Below are positions 6,570 to 12,041 of a DNA stretch of 12,041 nucleotides, one piece after another. Below the pieces are notes generated by a model that was not told where the DNA came from, searched no databases, and was given only the letters and a program-made list of their open reading frames with translations. The position numbers were made by a program, and so were the translations under genes. Position 1 is the stretch's first letter. Each line of letters starts with the position of its first letter. Source of the DNA: an uncultured Clostridia bacterium (GTDB taxonomy: Bacteria > Bacillota_A > Clostridia > Christensenellales > Aristaeellaceae); the NCBI GenBank assembly GCA_945871545.1, contig CAMBWJ010000025.1, positions 1 through 12,041 of the forward strand. Direction: 5' to 3'.

Positions 6570-6587
6570 TCCGTGCACGAGCACGGA
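6570..6587. promoter_or_regulatory. LacI-type operator O3 (autoregulation)
   Basis: TCCGTGCACGAGCACGGA matches O1 at 17 of 18 positions. It lies 23 bp before the LacI start codon and downstream of that gene's predicted transcription start. This geometry suggests roadblock or occlusion autoregulation. Confidence 0.8.
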
Positions 6588-6616
6588 ATGGAATAAACAA
6601 TTTAATTTGTATAAAA

Positions 6617-6645
6617 ATATTACCGCACACATAACGGTATGTCAA
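6617..6645 (-). promoter_or_regulatory. Sigma-A promoter of the LacI-family gene
   Basis: On the minus strand a perfect TTGACA (6645-6640) is followed by a 17-bp spacer and TAATAT (6622-6617). The start site would be near 6610, with operator O3 about 25-40 bp downstream of it. Confidence 0.75.
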
Positions 6646-6655
6646 GTACAATTTT

Positions 6656-6958
6656 AACCTTTTTTCAGGTTTTTTCCAATTCACGCATGATTTGGCCGCA
6701 TAACGGGCCGAAATCGAGAAAAATGCGGTTCAAAAGCTCCTTCAACGCCCTCTTTTCTTAACATTCCAGCAGGAAAAATGTGCACGCAGCGCGGCGGTGT
6801 ACGCGGCGTCGGCCTCTCGCCGAGGCACGATGCACAAGAAAAACTGCACGGAAAACGGATGTGCGGAATGCGGATTTCGCGCAGGAAGGTGCAGCCCGGA
6901 AGCGCTCACGCCTGACGCCAATGGGCGTTTCACCGCAGAAGATTAACACATTTCACAT
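6656..6958. other. Divergent intergenic stretch with no recognised gene
   Basis: Between the LacI promoter and the tcdA promoter. A small hairpin AACCT-TTTTTC-AGGTT (6656-6671) followed by T's is present. Weak short inverted repeats also occur, such as GCCTC-TCGCC-GAGGC near 6810-6826 and ACGCC-AATG-GGCGT near 6916-6929. Short ORFs on both strands here lack ribosome binding sites and recognisable domains. I see no RNA gene or riboswitch. Confidence 0.5.
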
Positions 6959-6959
6959 A

Positions 6960-6987
6960 TTGGCTTGATAGGTATATCAGGTATAAT
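6960..6987 (+). promoter_or_regulatory. Sigma-A promoter of tcdA
   Basis: TTGGCT (6960-6965, four of six) is followed after 16 bp by a perfect TATAAT (6982-6987). The transcript would begin near 6994, leaving a leader of about 100 nt before tcdA. Confidence 0.7.
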
Positions 6988-7023
6988 GGAGCTGTATGCG
7001 GATTGAACGGAGGGCGATGGAGG

Positions 7024-7101
7024 ATGGGATTTGACCTTGCGGCAGTTTGCCGGACGTGGGCGGATGCGCCGCGCAGATGCGATCGGAGGCGTGCGCGATG
7101 A
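7024..7101 (+). CDS. Possible 25-residue leader ORF overlapping tcdA
   Basis: ATG at 7024 opens a 25-codon frame whose TGA (7099-7101) overlaps the tcdA ATG as ATGA. GGAGGG (7009-7014) is nine bases upstream, a good distance. The product would begin M-G-F-D-L-A-A-V and be Arg-rich toward the end, with Cys9 and Cys19. It uses AGA, CGA and AGG codons that are scarce in the neighbours, which argues against it being an ordinary gene. It could be a translationally coupled leader peptide or chance. Confidence 0.25.
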   Translation: MGFDLAAVCRTWADAPRRCDRRRAR

Positions 7102-7856
7102 ATCAGTTTTCCAGAACCGAGCTGCTGCTGGGCGCGGAGGGCATGGCAAAGCTGGCTGCGTCCCGCGTCGCCATCTTCGGCGTGGGCGGCGTGGGCGGCT
7201 ATGCGGCGGAGGGCCTGGTGCGCAGCGGCCTGGGCGCCATCGACCTGTTCGACGACGACCGCATCTGCCTGACGAACCTGAACCGCCAGATCATCGCCAC
7301 CCGCAGCACCGTGGGCCAGTACAAGGTGGACGCCACGGCGAAGCGCCTGCTGGACATCAATCCCCAGCTGCGCGTGGAGACCCGCAGGGTATTCTACATG
7401 CCTGACACCGCCGATGAAATCGACCTGAGCCCCTACGACTACGTGGTGGACGCGGTGGACACGGTCACTGCCAAGCTGGAGCTGATCGTGCGCTGCAATG
7501 CGCTGGGTGTGAGGATCATCAGCGCCATGGGCGCGGGCAACAAGCTGGATCCCACGAAGCTGCAGATCGCGGACATCTATCAGACCAGCATGTGCCCCCT
7601 GGCGCGGGTGATGCGCCACGAGCTGCGCAAGCGCGGCATTCCCCGCCTGAAGGTGGCCTACTCCACCGAGCCGCCCCGCAAGACCAGCGATGATCCCGCG
7701 CTCAGCTGCCGCTACCATTGCATCTGTCCGCCGGGCACGGTGCGCAAGTGCACGGTGCGCCGGGACATCCCCGGAAGCACGGCCTTCGTGCCGCCGGTGA
7801 TGGGACTGATCATCGCCGGGGAGATCGTTCGGGAATTGACGGGCCAGAAATCCTGA
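7098..7856 (+). CDS. tcdA: tRNA threonylcarbamoyladenosine dehydratase (TcdA/CsdL, ThiF/E1-like)
   Basis: An ATP-dependent enzyme of the ThiF/E1 family. TcdA cyclises t6A at position 37 of ANN-decoding tRNAs to cyclic t6A. The 252 residues show the nucleotide-binding G-V-G-G-V-G-G (28-34), D-D-D-R (52-55), N-L-N-R-Q (60-64), the D-A-V-D segment (118-121) and the C-terminal F-V-P-P-V-M-G-L-I-I-A-G (230-241) typical of YgdL/TcdA. The start at 7098 is chosen for GGAGG eight bases upstream; the frame is open further up to 7047 without a better site. Residues C204, C208, C210 and C218 form a cysteine-rich loop before the C-terminal block. A strong promoter lies about 110 bp upstream, and an Rrf2 regulator follows 57 bp downstream. 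A ThiF/MoeB role is less likely without thi/moa partners. Confidence 0.88.
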   Translation: MNQFSRTELLLGAEGMAKLAASRVAIFGVGGVGGYAAEGLVRSGLGAIDLFDDDRICLTNLNRQIIATRSTVGQYKVDATAKRLLDINPQLRVETRRVFYMPDTADEIDLSPYDYVVDAVDTVTAKLELIVRCNALGVRIISAMGAGNKLDPTKLQIADIYQTSMCPLARVMRHELRKRGIPRLKVAYSTEPPRKTSDDPALSCRYHCICPPGTVRKCTVRRDIPGSTAFVPPVMGLIIAGEIVRELTGQKS

Positions 7857-7864
7857 AACTGCTC

Positions 7865-7893
7865 TTGATTTTCCTTCAACCCTGATCTATAAT
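7865..7893 (+). promoter_or_regulatory. Sigma-A promoter of the Rrf2-family gene
   Basis: TTGATT (7865-7870) is followed after exactly 17 bp by a perfect TATAAT (7888-7893), starting nine bases after the tcdA stop codon. The untranslated leader would be only about 15 nt. Confidence 0.75.
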
Positions 7894-7913
7894 AGGTTTA
7901 GGGGGCGATACGC

Positions 7914-8345
7914 ATGATGATTTCTACCCGGGGCCGCTATGCACTTCGCGTGATGATTGATCTGGCAGAACAGCAGACCAGCAGCTTCACGCCGCTGAAG
8001 GAGATCGCCGCGCGGCAGGAAATTTCGGAAAAATATCTCGAGAGCATCGTCAAAAATCTGGTTCAGAACGGCTTCCTGGAGGGCCTGCGCGGCAAGGGCG
8101 GCGGCTATCGCCTGGTGCGCGCTCCGGAGGAGTACACCGTCGGCAGCATCCTGCGGCTGATGGAGGGCAGTCTTGCCCCCGTCGCCTGCCTGGAGCAGCG
8201 CGCGCAGCCCTGCGACCGCGAGGATCGCTGTCGCACGCTGCCCATGTGGAAGAAGCTGTACGGACTGCTGAACGACTTCTTCGACGGCATCACCCTGGCC
8301 GACCTGATCGATTCCGAGCGCTCGGGCGACAATTACGTGATCTGA
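7914..8345 (+). CDS. Rrf2-family transcriptional regulator (IscR/CymR-like)
   Basis: A 143-residue winged-helix regulator. The N-terminus S-T-R-G-R-Y-A-L-R (4-12), the recognition region I-S-E-K-Y-L-E (37-43) and the wing G-K-G-G-G-Y-R-L (60-67) are hallmark Rrf2 features. Three cysteines, C92, C100 and C106, stand where IscR carries its Fe-S ligands (C92, C98, C104 in E. coli), so a cluster-sensing role is plausible although the first spacing is longer. AGGGGG lies eight bases before the first ATG; the ATG directly after it is an alternative start. Rrf2 genes near tcdA usually precede a cysteine desulfurase, but here a terminator and hairpins follow. It has its own promoter. Targets are unknown. 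Confidence 0.9.
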   Translation: MMISTRGRYALRVMIDLAEQQTSSFTPLKEIAARQEISEKYLESIVKNLVQNGFLEGLRGKGGGYRLVRAPEEYTVGSILRLMEGSLAPVACLEQRAQPCDREDRCRTLPMWKKLYGLLNDFFDGITLADLIDSERSGDNYVI

Positions 8346-8391
8346 GCGCGTGCGGCGCAGGGCAAAGAGATATTGCAGTACAAAAAATCGA

Positions 8392-8425
8392 GAGGCTGCC
8401 CCGAAGCGGGCGGCTTCTTCATTTA
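8392..8425 (+). terminator. Probable terminator of the tcdA-Rrf2 unit
   Basis: A 10-bp stem (8392-8401 with 8408-8417, two G-T pairs) with a six-base loop is followed by TTCATTTAT. The T-run is imperfect, but the position, about 45 bp after the Rrf2 stop, fits. Confidence 0.6.
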
Positions 8426-8453
8426 TGGACACCCACCCAAAATCCGGACGTAT

Positions 8454-8628
8454 GAAATCCGGCCCATAGCTGCCGAGCCGGATTTCGGGGGAATATCGTC
8501 TGCATCATCCAAAAACGGGCCTAAGAAATTCACTCCATAATCTACGGAGTGAATTTCGGAGAAATACTGACCCGTCAATAGAATAGAATCACAGAATCCC
8601 TGCCCCATGATCTACGGGGCAGGGATTC
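8454..8628. repeat. Array of three related hairpins at about 70-bp spacing
   Basis: H1: 8454-8463 pairs with 8477-8486 (10 bp). H2: 8525-8536 pairs with 8546-8557 (12 bp). H3: 8594-8606 pairs with 8616-8628 (13 bp). All pairs are perfect Watson-Crick. Starts are 71 and 69 bp apart. The H2 and H3 loops are nearly identical (ATAATCTAC, ATGATCTAC) and both are closed by CC/GG, while the stem sequences differ with both arms changing together. H1 is more diverged (CCATAG at the loop start). All stems begin GAA and end TTC. None has a clean T-run on either strand, although H3 may help end the xylulokinase transcript (TTCTATTCTATT on the minus side). I do not recognise the family. Confidence 0.75.
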
Positions 8629-8672
8629 GTTCGCTTAAACGCCGACAGGCAACCGGCAACGGGCCCAGCCCG

Positions 8673-10202
8673 TCAGAAGCCGAGGGATGCGCCGAAATCG
8701 TAGACGGGCTTCAGCGCGGGATAGATCTTCTTGTAGATCTCGTAGCTCTTCCTGTAGCCCTCCTGATTCTCGGCGATGGGCGTGCACTCGGTCTCGGGCT
8801 TGATGACCTGCACGGCCTCGGTCAGGTTCTTCCACAGGCCCGCGCCCACGCCGGCCACCAGCACCGCGCCGTAAGCGCCGCCCTCGCTGGCAGCGGACAT
8901 GGTATAGACGGGCAGGTTGAAGATGTCGGCCTGCATCTGCCGCCACAGCGGGCTGAACGCGCCGCCGCCGGAGGTGTACACCTTTTCATTCTTCGTCATG
9001 GAGCCGAAGATGTCCACCAGCTGGCACAGGGAGTAGGTCACGCCCTCCATCACGGCGCGGGTGATATCGCCGCGGGTGGTGGTCAGGCTCATGCCGTAGA
9101 AGCTGCCGCGGCAGTTCGGATCCGGATAGGGACAGCGTTCGCCGGACAGATAGGGGGTGAACACCACGCCGTTGGCTCCGGGCACGGAGGATTCCGCGTC
9201 CCTGCCCATGATGTCGTACACATTCACGCCAGTCGCTTCGGATTCCTGCTTCGCACCCTCGCAGAGCGTGTCGCGGTACCAGCGATAGCTGCCGCCGGCG
9301 GACAGCGTGCAGCCGAAGTCCGTCCACAGGCCGGGCTCGTTGCCGCAGAACATCTGAAGGTCGCCGTGGGGATTGTCCTCGTAGTGGTCGAGACCCATGG
9401 TCACGTTGCCGCTGGTGCCGATCACCACGCCCAGAACGCCCGGGCGCACCAGGCCGCTGCCGACGGCCTGAATGACCGCGTCGCCGCCGCCCGCGTAGCA
9501 GGGCAGGCCCTCGGGAAGTCCGGTGAGCTGCGCCACATCGCAGGTGACGTGGCCCGCCAGCGTGGTGGACTCCACCGCCTTCGGGAAGATGGACTTGTCC
9601 AGGCCCGCGATCCCGATCAGCTGATCGCTCCACACGCGGTTCTTCGTGTCAAAGAAGCCCGTGCCGGATGCGTCGGACACGTCGATCATGATCTCGCCGG
9701 TCATGCGGTAGCGGATGTAATCCTTCGGGCAGACGAACACCTTCATCTTCGCAAAGTTGTCGGGCTCCTCGTCGCGCAGCCAGAGGATCTTGCCGCCGGT
9801 GTAGCCGGTGAGCATGCGGTTGTTGGTGTAGGTGAGCAGCTTGTCCAGACCGCCGGCCTTCTCGGTGATCCAGTCGCACTGCTTCTGGGTGCGCTGGTCG
9901 CACCACAGGATGGCCGGGCGGATGACCTGGTTGTCCTCGTCCAGCGCCACCAGACCGTGCATCTGGCCGGAGTAGCTCAGGCCCAGGATGTCGGAGGGAT
10001 CGACATTGGCCTTCTTCAGGATCACCTGCAGACCCTTGACCACGCCCTGCCACCAGTCCTCGGGGTTCTGCTCCGCCCAGCCCGGACGGGGCGTGGACAG
10101 CGGATACTCCTGGGTGGAGGAGGCGACGACCTTGCCGGTCTCGTCGATCATGATGCATTTTGCGCCGGAGGTGCCGACGTCCAGACCGATCAGATACTTC
10201 AT
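8673..10202 (-). CDS. xylB: Xylulokinase (FGGY carbohydrate kinase)
   Basis: Phosphorylates D-xylulose, or a close ketose or polyol, with ATP to feed the pentose phosphate pathway. Its 509 residues are typical for XylB. Motifs in order: the phosphate-binding G-L-D-V-G-T-S (6-12), S-G-Q-M-H-G (78-83) characteristic of xylulokinases, W-C-D-Q-R-T (100-105), the catalytic base in G-G-G-D241-A, and the ATP-site G-T-S-G-N (262-266). The start has GGAG nine bases upstream. It begins 20 bp after the plsY stop, so it is probably read from the der-plsY transcript. No xylose isomerase or xylose transporter is seen nearby. Other FGGY kinases (ribulo-, glycerol-) are less likely because of the S-G-Q-M-H-G motif, but the true substrate may differ. 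Confidence 0.9.
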   Translation of the reverse strand: MKYLIGLDVGTSGAKCIMIDETGKVVASSTQEYPLSTPRPGWAEQNPEDWWQGVVKGLQVILKKANVDPSDILGLSYSGQMHGLVALDEDNQVIRPAILWCDQRTQKQCDWITEKAGGLDKLLTYTNNRMLTGYTGGKILWLRDEEPDNFAKMKVFVCPKDYIRYRMTGEIMIDVSDASGTGFFDTKNRVWSDQLIGIAGLDKSIFPKAVESTTLAGHVTCDVAQLTGLPEGLPCYAGGGDAVIQAVGSGLVRPGVLGVVIGTSGNVTMGLDHYEDNPHGDLQMFCGNEPGLWTDFGCTLSAGGSYRWYRDTLCEGAKQESEATGVNVYDIMGRDAESSVPGANGVVFTPYLSGERCPYPDPNCRGSFYGMSLTTTRGDITRAVMEGVTYSLCQLVDIFGSMTKNEKVYTSGGGAFSPLWRQMQADIFNLPVYTMSAASEGGAYGAVLVAGVGAGLWKNLTEAVQVIKPETECTPIAENQEGYRKSYEIYKKIYPALKPVYDFGASLGF

Positions 10203-10222
10203 GGGATGACACTCCTTTGTGT

Positions 10223-10858
10223 TTACTTTTTCTTTGAAAGTCTGGAGATCTTCTTGAAGTCCAGCTTATTTTCCTCGTGATGGAGCAGCCGCTGAATGTT
10301 CTTGCGGTGGCAGAACAGCGACAGCAGCGAAGCAAAGATGGAGAAGCCGATGTAGGCCCAGTAGTGGGCGTTGCCCCGCATCAGGAAGGCGATGCAGATG
10401 GGGTAGAGGAAGGACACGGTGATGGAGCCGAGGGACACGTAGCCGGTGAGGGCAGCGATCAGCACCACGATGGCCGTCAGACCGATGCCCAGCCAGGCGT
10501 TGATGGTCAGGATCATGCCCAGCGCCGCAGCGATGCCCTTGCCGCCCTTGAACTTAAAGACCACCGGGAAGTCGTGACCGAGGATGGCCGCTGTGCCGCC
10601 GATGAGCAGACCCACATCCCCCGCCAGATACCAGCCCAGCTTCGCCGCGATGAAGGATTTCAGGCAGTCGCCCACCAGCGTCAGCACGCTGGGCAGCCAG
10701 CCCAGGTTGCGCAGCACGTTGGTGGAGCCGGCGTTGCCGCTGCCCACCTTGCGGATGTCCTTGATGCCGTAGAGCTTCGCAACCAGGATGCCCACGGAGA
10801 TGTTGCCCAGCAGATAGCCCACCACGGCGATGAGCACATATTTCAACCAGATAGCCAT
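10223..10858 (-). CDS. plsY: Glycerol-3-phosphate acyltransferase PlsY
   Basis: An integral membrane enzyme that transfers the acyl group of acyl-phosphate to glycerol-3-phosphate, the first step of phospholipid synthesis. At 211 residues it has normal length, with about five hydrophobic segments. Conserved cytoplasmic motifs are G-S-G-N-A-G-S-T-N-V-L-R (39-50), G-H-D-F-P with F-K-G-G-K-G (94-108) and the C-terminal H-R-K-N-I (about 185-189). The C-terminus is Lys-rich. GAAGGG lies seven to eight bases before the ATG. It follows der by 43 bp, a common clostridial pairing. gpsA, often next in that cluster, is replaced here by the xylulokinase gene. Confidence 0.95.
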   Translation of the reverse strand: MAIWLKYVLIAVVGYLLGNISVGILVAKLYGIKDIRKVGSGNAGSTNVLRNLGWLPSVLTLVGDCLKSFIAAKLGWYLAGDVGLLIGGTAAILGHDFPVVFKFKGGKGIAAALGMILTINAWLGIGLTAIVVLIAALTGYVSLGSITVSFLYPICIAFLMRGNAHYWAYIGFSIFASLLSLFCHRKNIQRLLHHEENKLDFKKISRLSKKK

Positions 10859-10901
10859 TGTTTTCCCTTCTTTCGAATGTTGTCACGGATGCAGGACGGC
10901 G

Positions 10902-12041
10902 TTATTGCTCGTCCTTCTTCTTTTCCCGCAGAATGAACCTGAGCGGCGTGCCCTCGAAGCCGAAGGACTTGCGGAACTGCTTTTCCAGATAGCGCTCGTA
11001 GGAGAAGTGCATCAGCGTCTCGTCATTGACGAACATCACGAAGGTCGGCGGCTGCACGCCCTGCTGGGTGGCATAGTAGATCTTCAGCCTGCGCCCGGAG
11101 GTGGACGGCGGCTGGAGCGCCGCCTGCGCGTCGGCCAGGATGTCGTTGAGCAGGCCGGTGGTGATGCGGCGGCGGGACTCGGCGTAGGCGGCCTTGACCG
11201 CCTCCAGCACCTTGTTCACCCGCTGTCCGGTGAGGGCCGAGATGTACAGCACCGGCGCGTAGGCCATGAACTTCAGGTTCTCCCGCACCTTCGCGGTGAA
11301 CTCGTTCATGGTCTTGGTGTCCTTCTCAACCGCATCCCACTTGTTGATGACGATGATGGCCGCCTTGCCCTGCTCGTCGATGTAGCCCGCGATCTTCGCG
11401 TCCTGCTCGGTCACGCCCTGGGTCGCGTCGATCACCAGCAGCGCCACGTCGCAGCGGTCGATGGCCGCCAGCGCGCGCACGATGGAGAAGCGCTCCAGCG
11501 TCTGATAGCCGATGGCCCGCTTGCGGCGGATGCCCGCCGTGTCGATGATGACGAAATCGTCGCCCGCCTCGTCGGTGAAGCGGGTGTCGATGGCGTCGCG
11601 GGTGGTGCCCGCGATGTCCGAGACCATCACGCGCTCCTGGCCGAGGATGCGGTTCGTCAGCGAGGACTTGCCCACGTTGGGCTTGCCGCAGATCGCCAGC
11701 TGAATCGCCGTGCTTTCTTCCTCTTCCTCGTCCGGGTCGGGGAAGAACTTGCACAGCTCCTCCAGCAGGTCGCCCAGATTCAGCAGGTTCACGCTGGAGA
11801 TGCCGATGGGGTCGCCCAGACCAAGGTTGTAGAACTCGTAGACGTCGTTGAGCGCCTTCACGTTGTCGATCTTGTTCACCACCAGCAGAATCGGCTTGCG
11901 GGCCTTGCGCAGCATGTCCGCCACGCTCTGGTCATCCGCCGTCATGCCCGTCTTGCCGTCCACGAAGAACAGGATCACGTCGCAGGTCTCGATGGCGATC
12001 TCCGCCTGGCGGCGCATCTGCTGCAGCAGCGGATCCTCGCT
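10902..12041 (-). CDS. der: Ribosome assembly GTPase Der (EngA), N-terminus beyond the window
   Basis: An essential double-GTPase that acts in maturation of the 50S ribosomal subunit. The frame is open through the window edge (S-E-D-P-L-L-Q-Q before the first internal Met), so the 379 residues seen are partial. The first 60 or so residues, with the G1-G3 motifs of the first GTPase domain, lie outside. Present are G4 of domain one (V-N-K-I-D), an acidic linker (D-P-D-E-E-E-E-E), domain two with G-K-P-N-V-G-K-S-S, D-T-A-G-I-R-R-K, N-K-W-D and S-A-L-T-G-Q, then the C-terminal KH-like domain. It heads a minus-strand run of der, plsY and xylulokinase. No truncation other than the window edge. Confidence 0.95.
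   Translation of the reverse strand, partial: SEDPLLQQMRRQAEIAIETCDVILFFVDGKTGMTADDQSVADMLRKARKPILLVVNKIDNVKALNDVYEFYNLGLGDPIGISSVNLLNLGDLLEELCKFFPDPDEEEEESTAIQLAICGKPNVGKSSLTNRILGQERVMVSDIAGTTRDAIDTRFTDEAGDDFVIIDTAGIRRKRAIGYQTLERFSIVRALAAIDRCDVALLVIDATQGVTEQDAKIAGYIDEQGKAAIIVINKWDAVEKDTKTMNEFTAKVRENLKFMAYAPVLYISALTGQRVNKVLEAVKAAYAESRRRITTGLLNDILADAQAALQPPSTSGRRLKIYYATQQGVQPPTFVMFVNDETLMHFSYERYLEKQFRKSFGFEGTPLRFILREKKKDEQ

Noticed and set aside
6656..6675. Intrinsic terminator AACCT-TTTTTC-AGGTT plus T-run
   Set aside because: The stem is only five A/T-rich pairs and no gene ends just upstream on the plus strand; it is noted only as a weak hairpin.
8423..8608. 61-codon minus-strand ORF over the hairpins
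   Set aside because: It spans two inverted repeats, has no ribosome binding site and shows no recognisable protein family.
8454..8628. Integron attC sites or IS200/IS605 ends
   Set aside because: No GTTRRRY-type core sites, integrase or Y1 transposase are visible, and the stems are perfect rather than bulged.
8607..10280. 557-codon plus-strand open frame
   Set aside because: Antisense shadow of the xylulokinase, whose motifs are unambiguous.

Overview
The window looks like chromosomal DNA of a GC-rich anaerobic Firmicute (Clostridia-type, probably gut-associated). Supporting signs are strong AGGAGG-type ribosome binding sites, a clostridial-style Der GTPase, a TcdA followed by an Rrf2 regulator, PlsY-type acyltransfer, and a corrinoid/tetrahydrofolate methyl-transfer module of the acetogen O-demethylase kind. 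No 16S or other species marker is present, so genus is not assigned.

Layout. (1) Positions 1-205 hold at least 2.7 copies of a 75-bp tandem repeat with nested hairpins, followed by an intrinsic terminator (285-345, minus strand). (2) Positions 367-5221, minus strand, form one tight operon in the order UroD-family methyltransferase, sugar-type ABC permease (missing its C-terminal half), sugar-type ABC ATPase, methyl-tetrahydrofolate methyltransferase, corrinoid protein. (3) Positions 5222-5470 are a regulatory region with a candidate promoter flanked by two LacI-type operators. (4) Positions 5471-6547, minus strand, encode a LacI-family regulator with its own terminator, promoter and a third operator. 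(5) Positions 7098-8345, plus strand, encode TcdA and an Rrf2 regulator, each with a good sigma-A promoter. (6) Positions 8346-8672 carry a terminator and three related hairpins about 70 bp apart. (7) Positions 8673-12041, minus strand, carry der (cut by the window edge), plsY and a xylulokinase in close succession.

How the genes work together. The UroD-family protein (methyltransferase I), corrinoid protein and MtvA/MtgA-like protein (methyltransferase II) match the three-part O-demethylase layout: a methyl group leaves a methylated substrate, rides on cobalamin and is delivered to tetrahydrofolate. Embedding this set with a ribose-type ABC transporter, under a sugar-sensing LacI regulator, suggests that the methylated substrate is a sugar, polyol or glycoside. 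That is inference. The transporter looks damaged: the permease ends after about 147 family-like residues, in a 55-nt stem-loop, and no substrate-binding protein or corrinoid-activating protein is encoded here.

The most unusual items are the demethylase-sugar transporter pairing, the hairpin at the truncated permease end, the array of three stem-varying hairpins at 8454-8628, and the three LacI operators, two of which appear to bracket the operon promoter.
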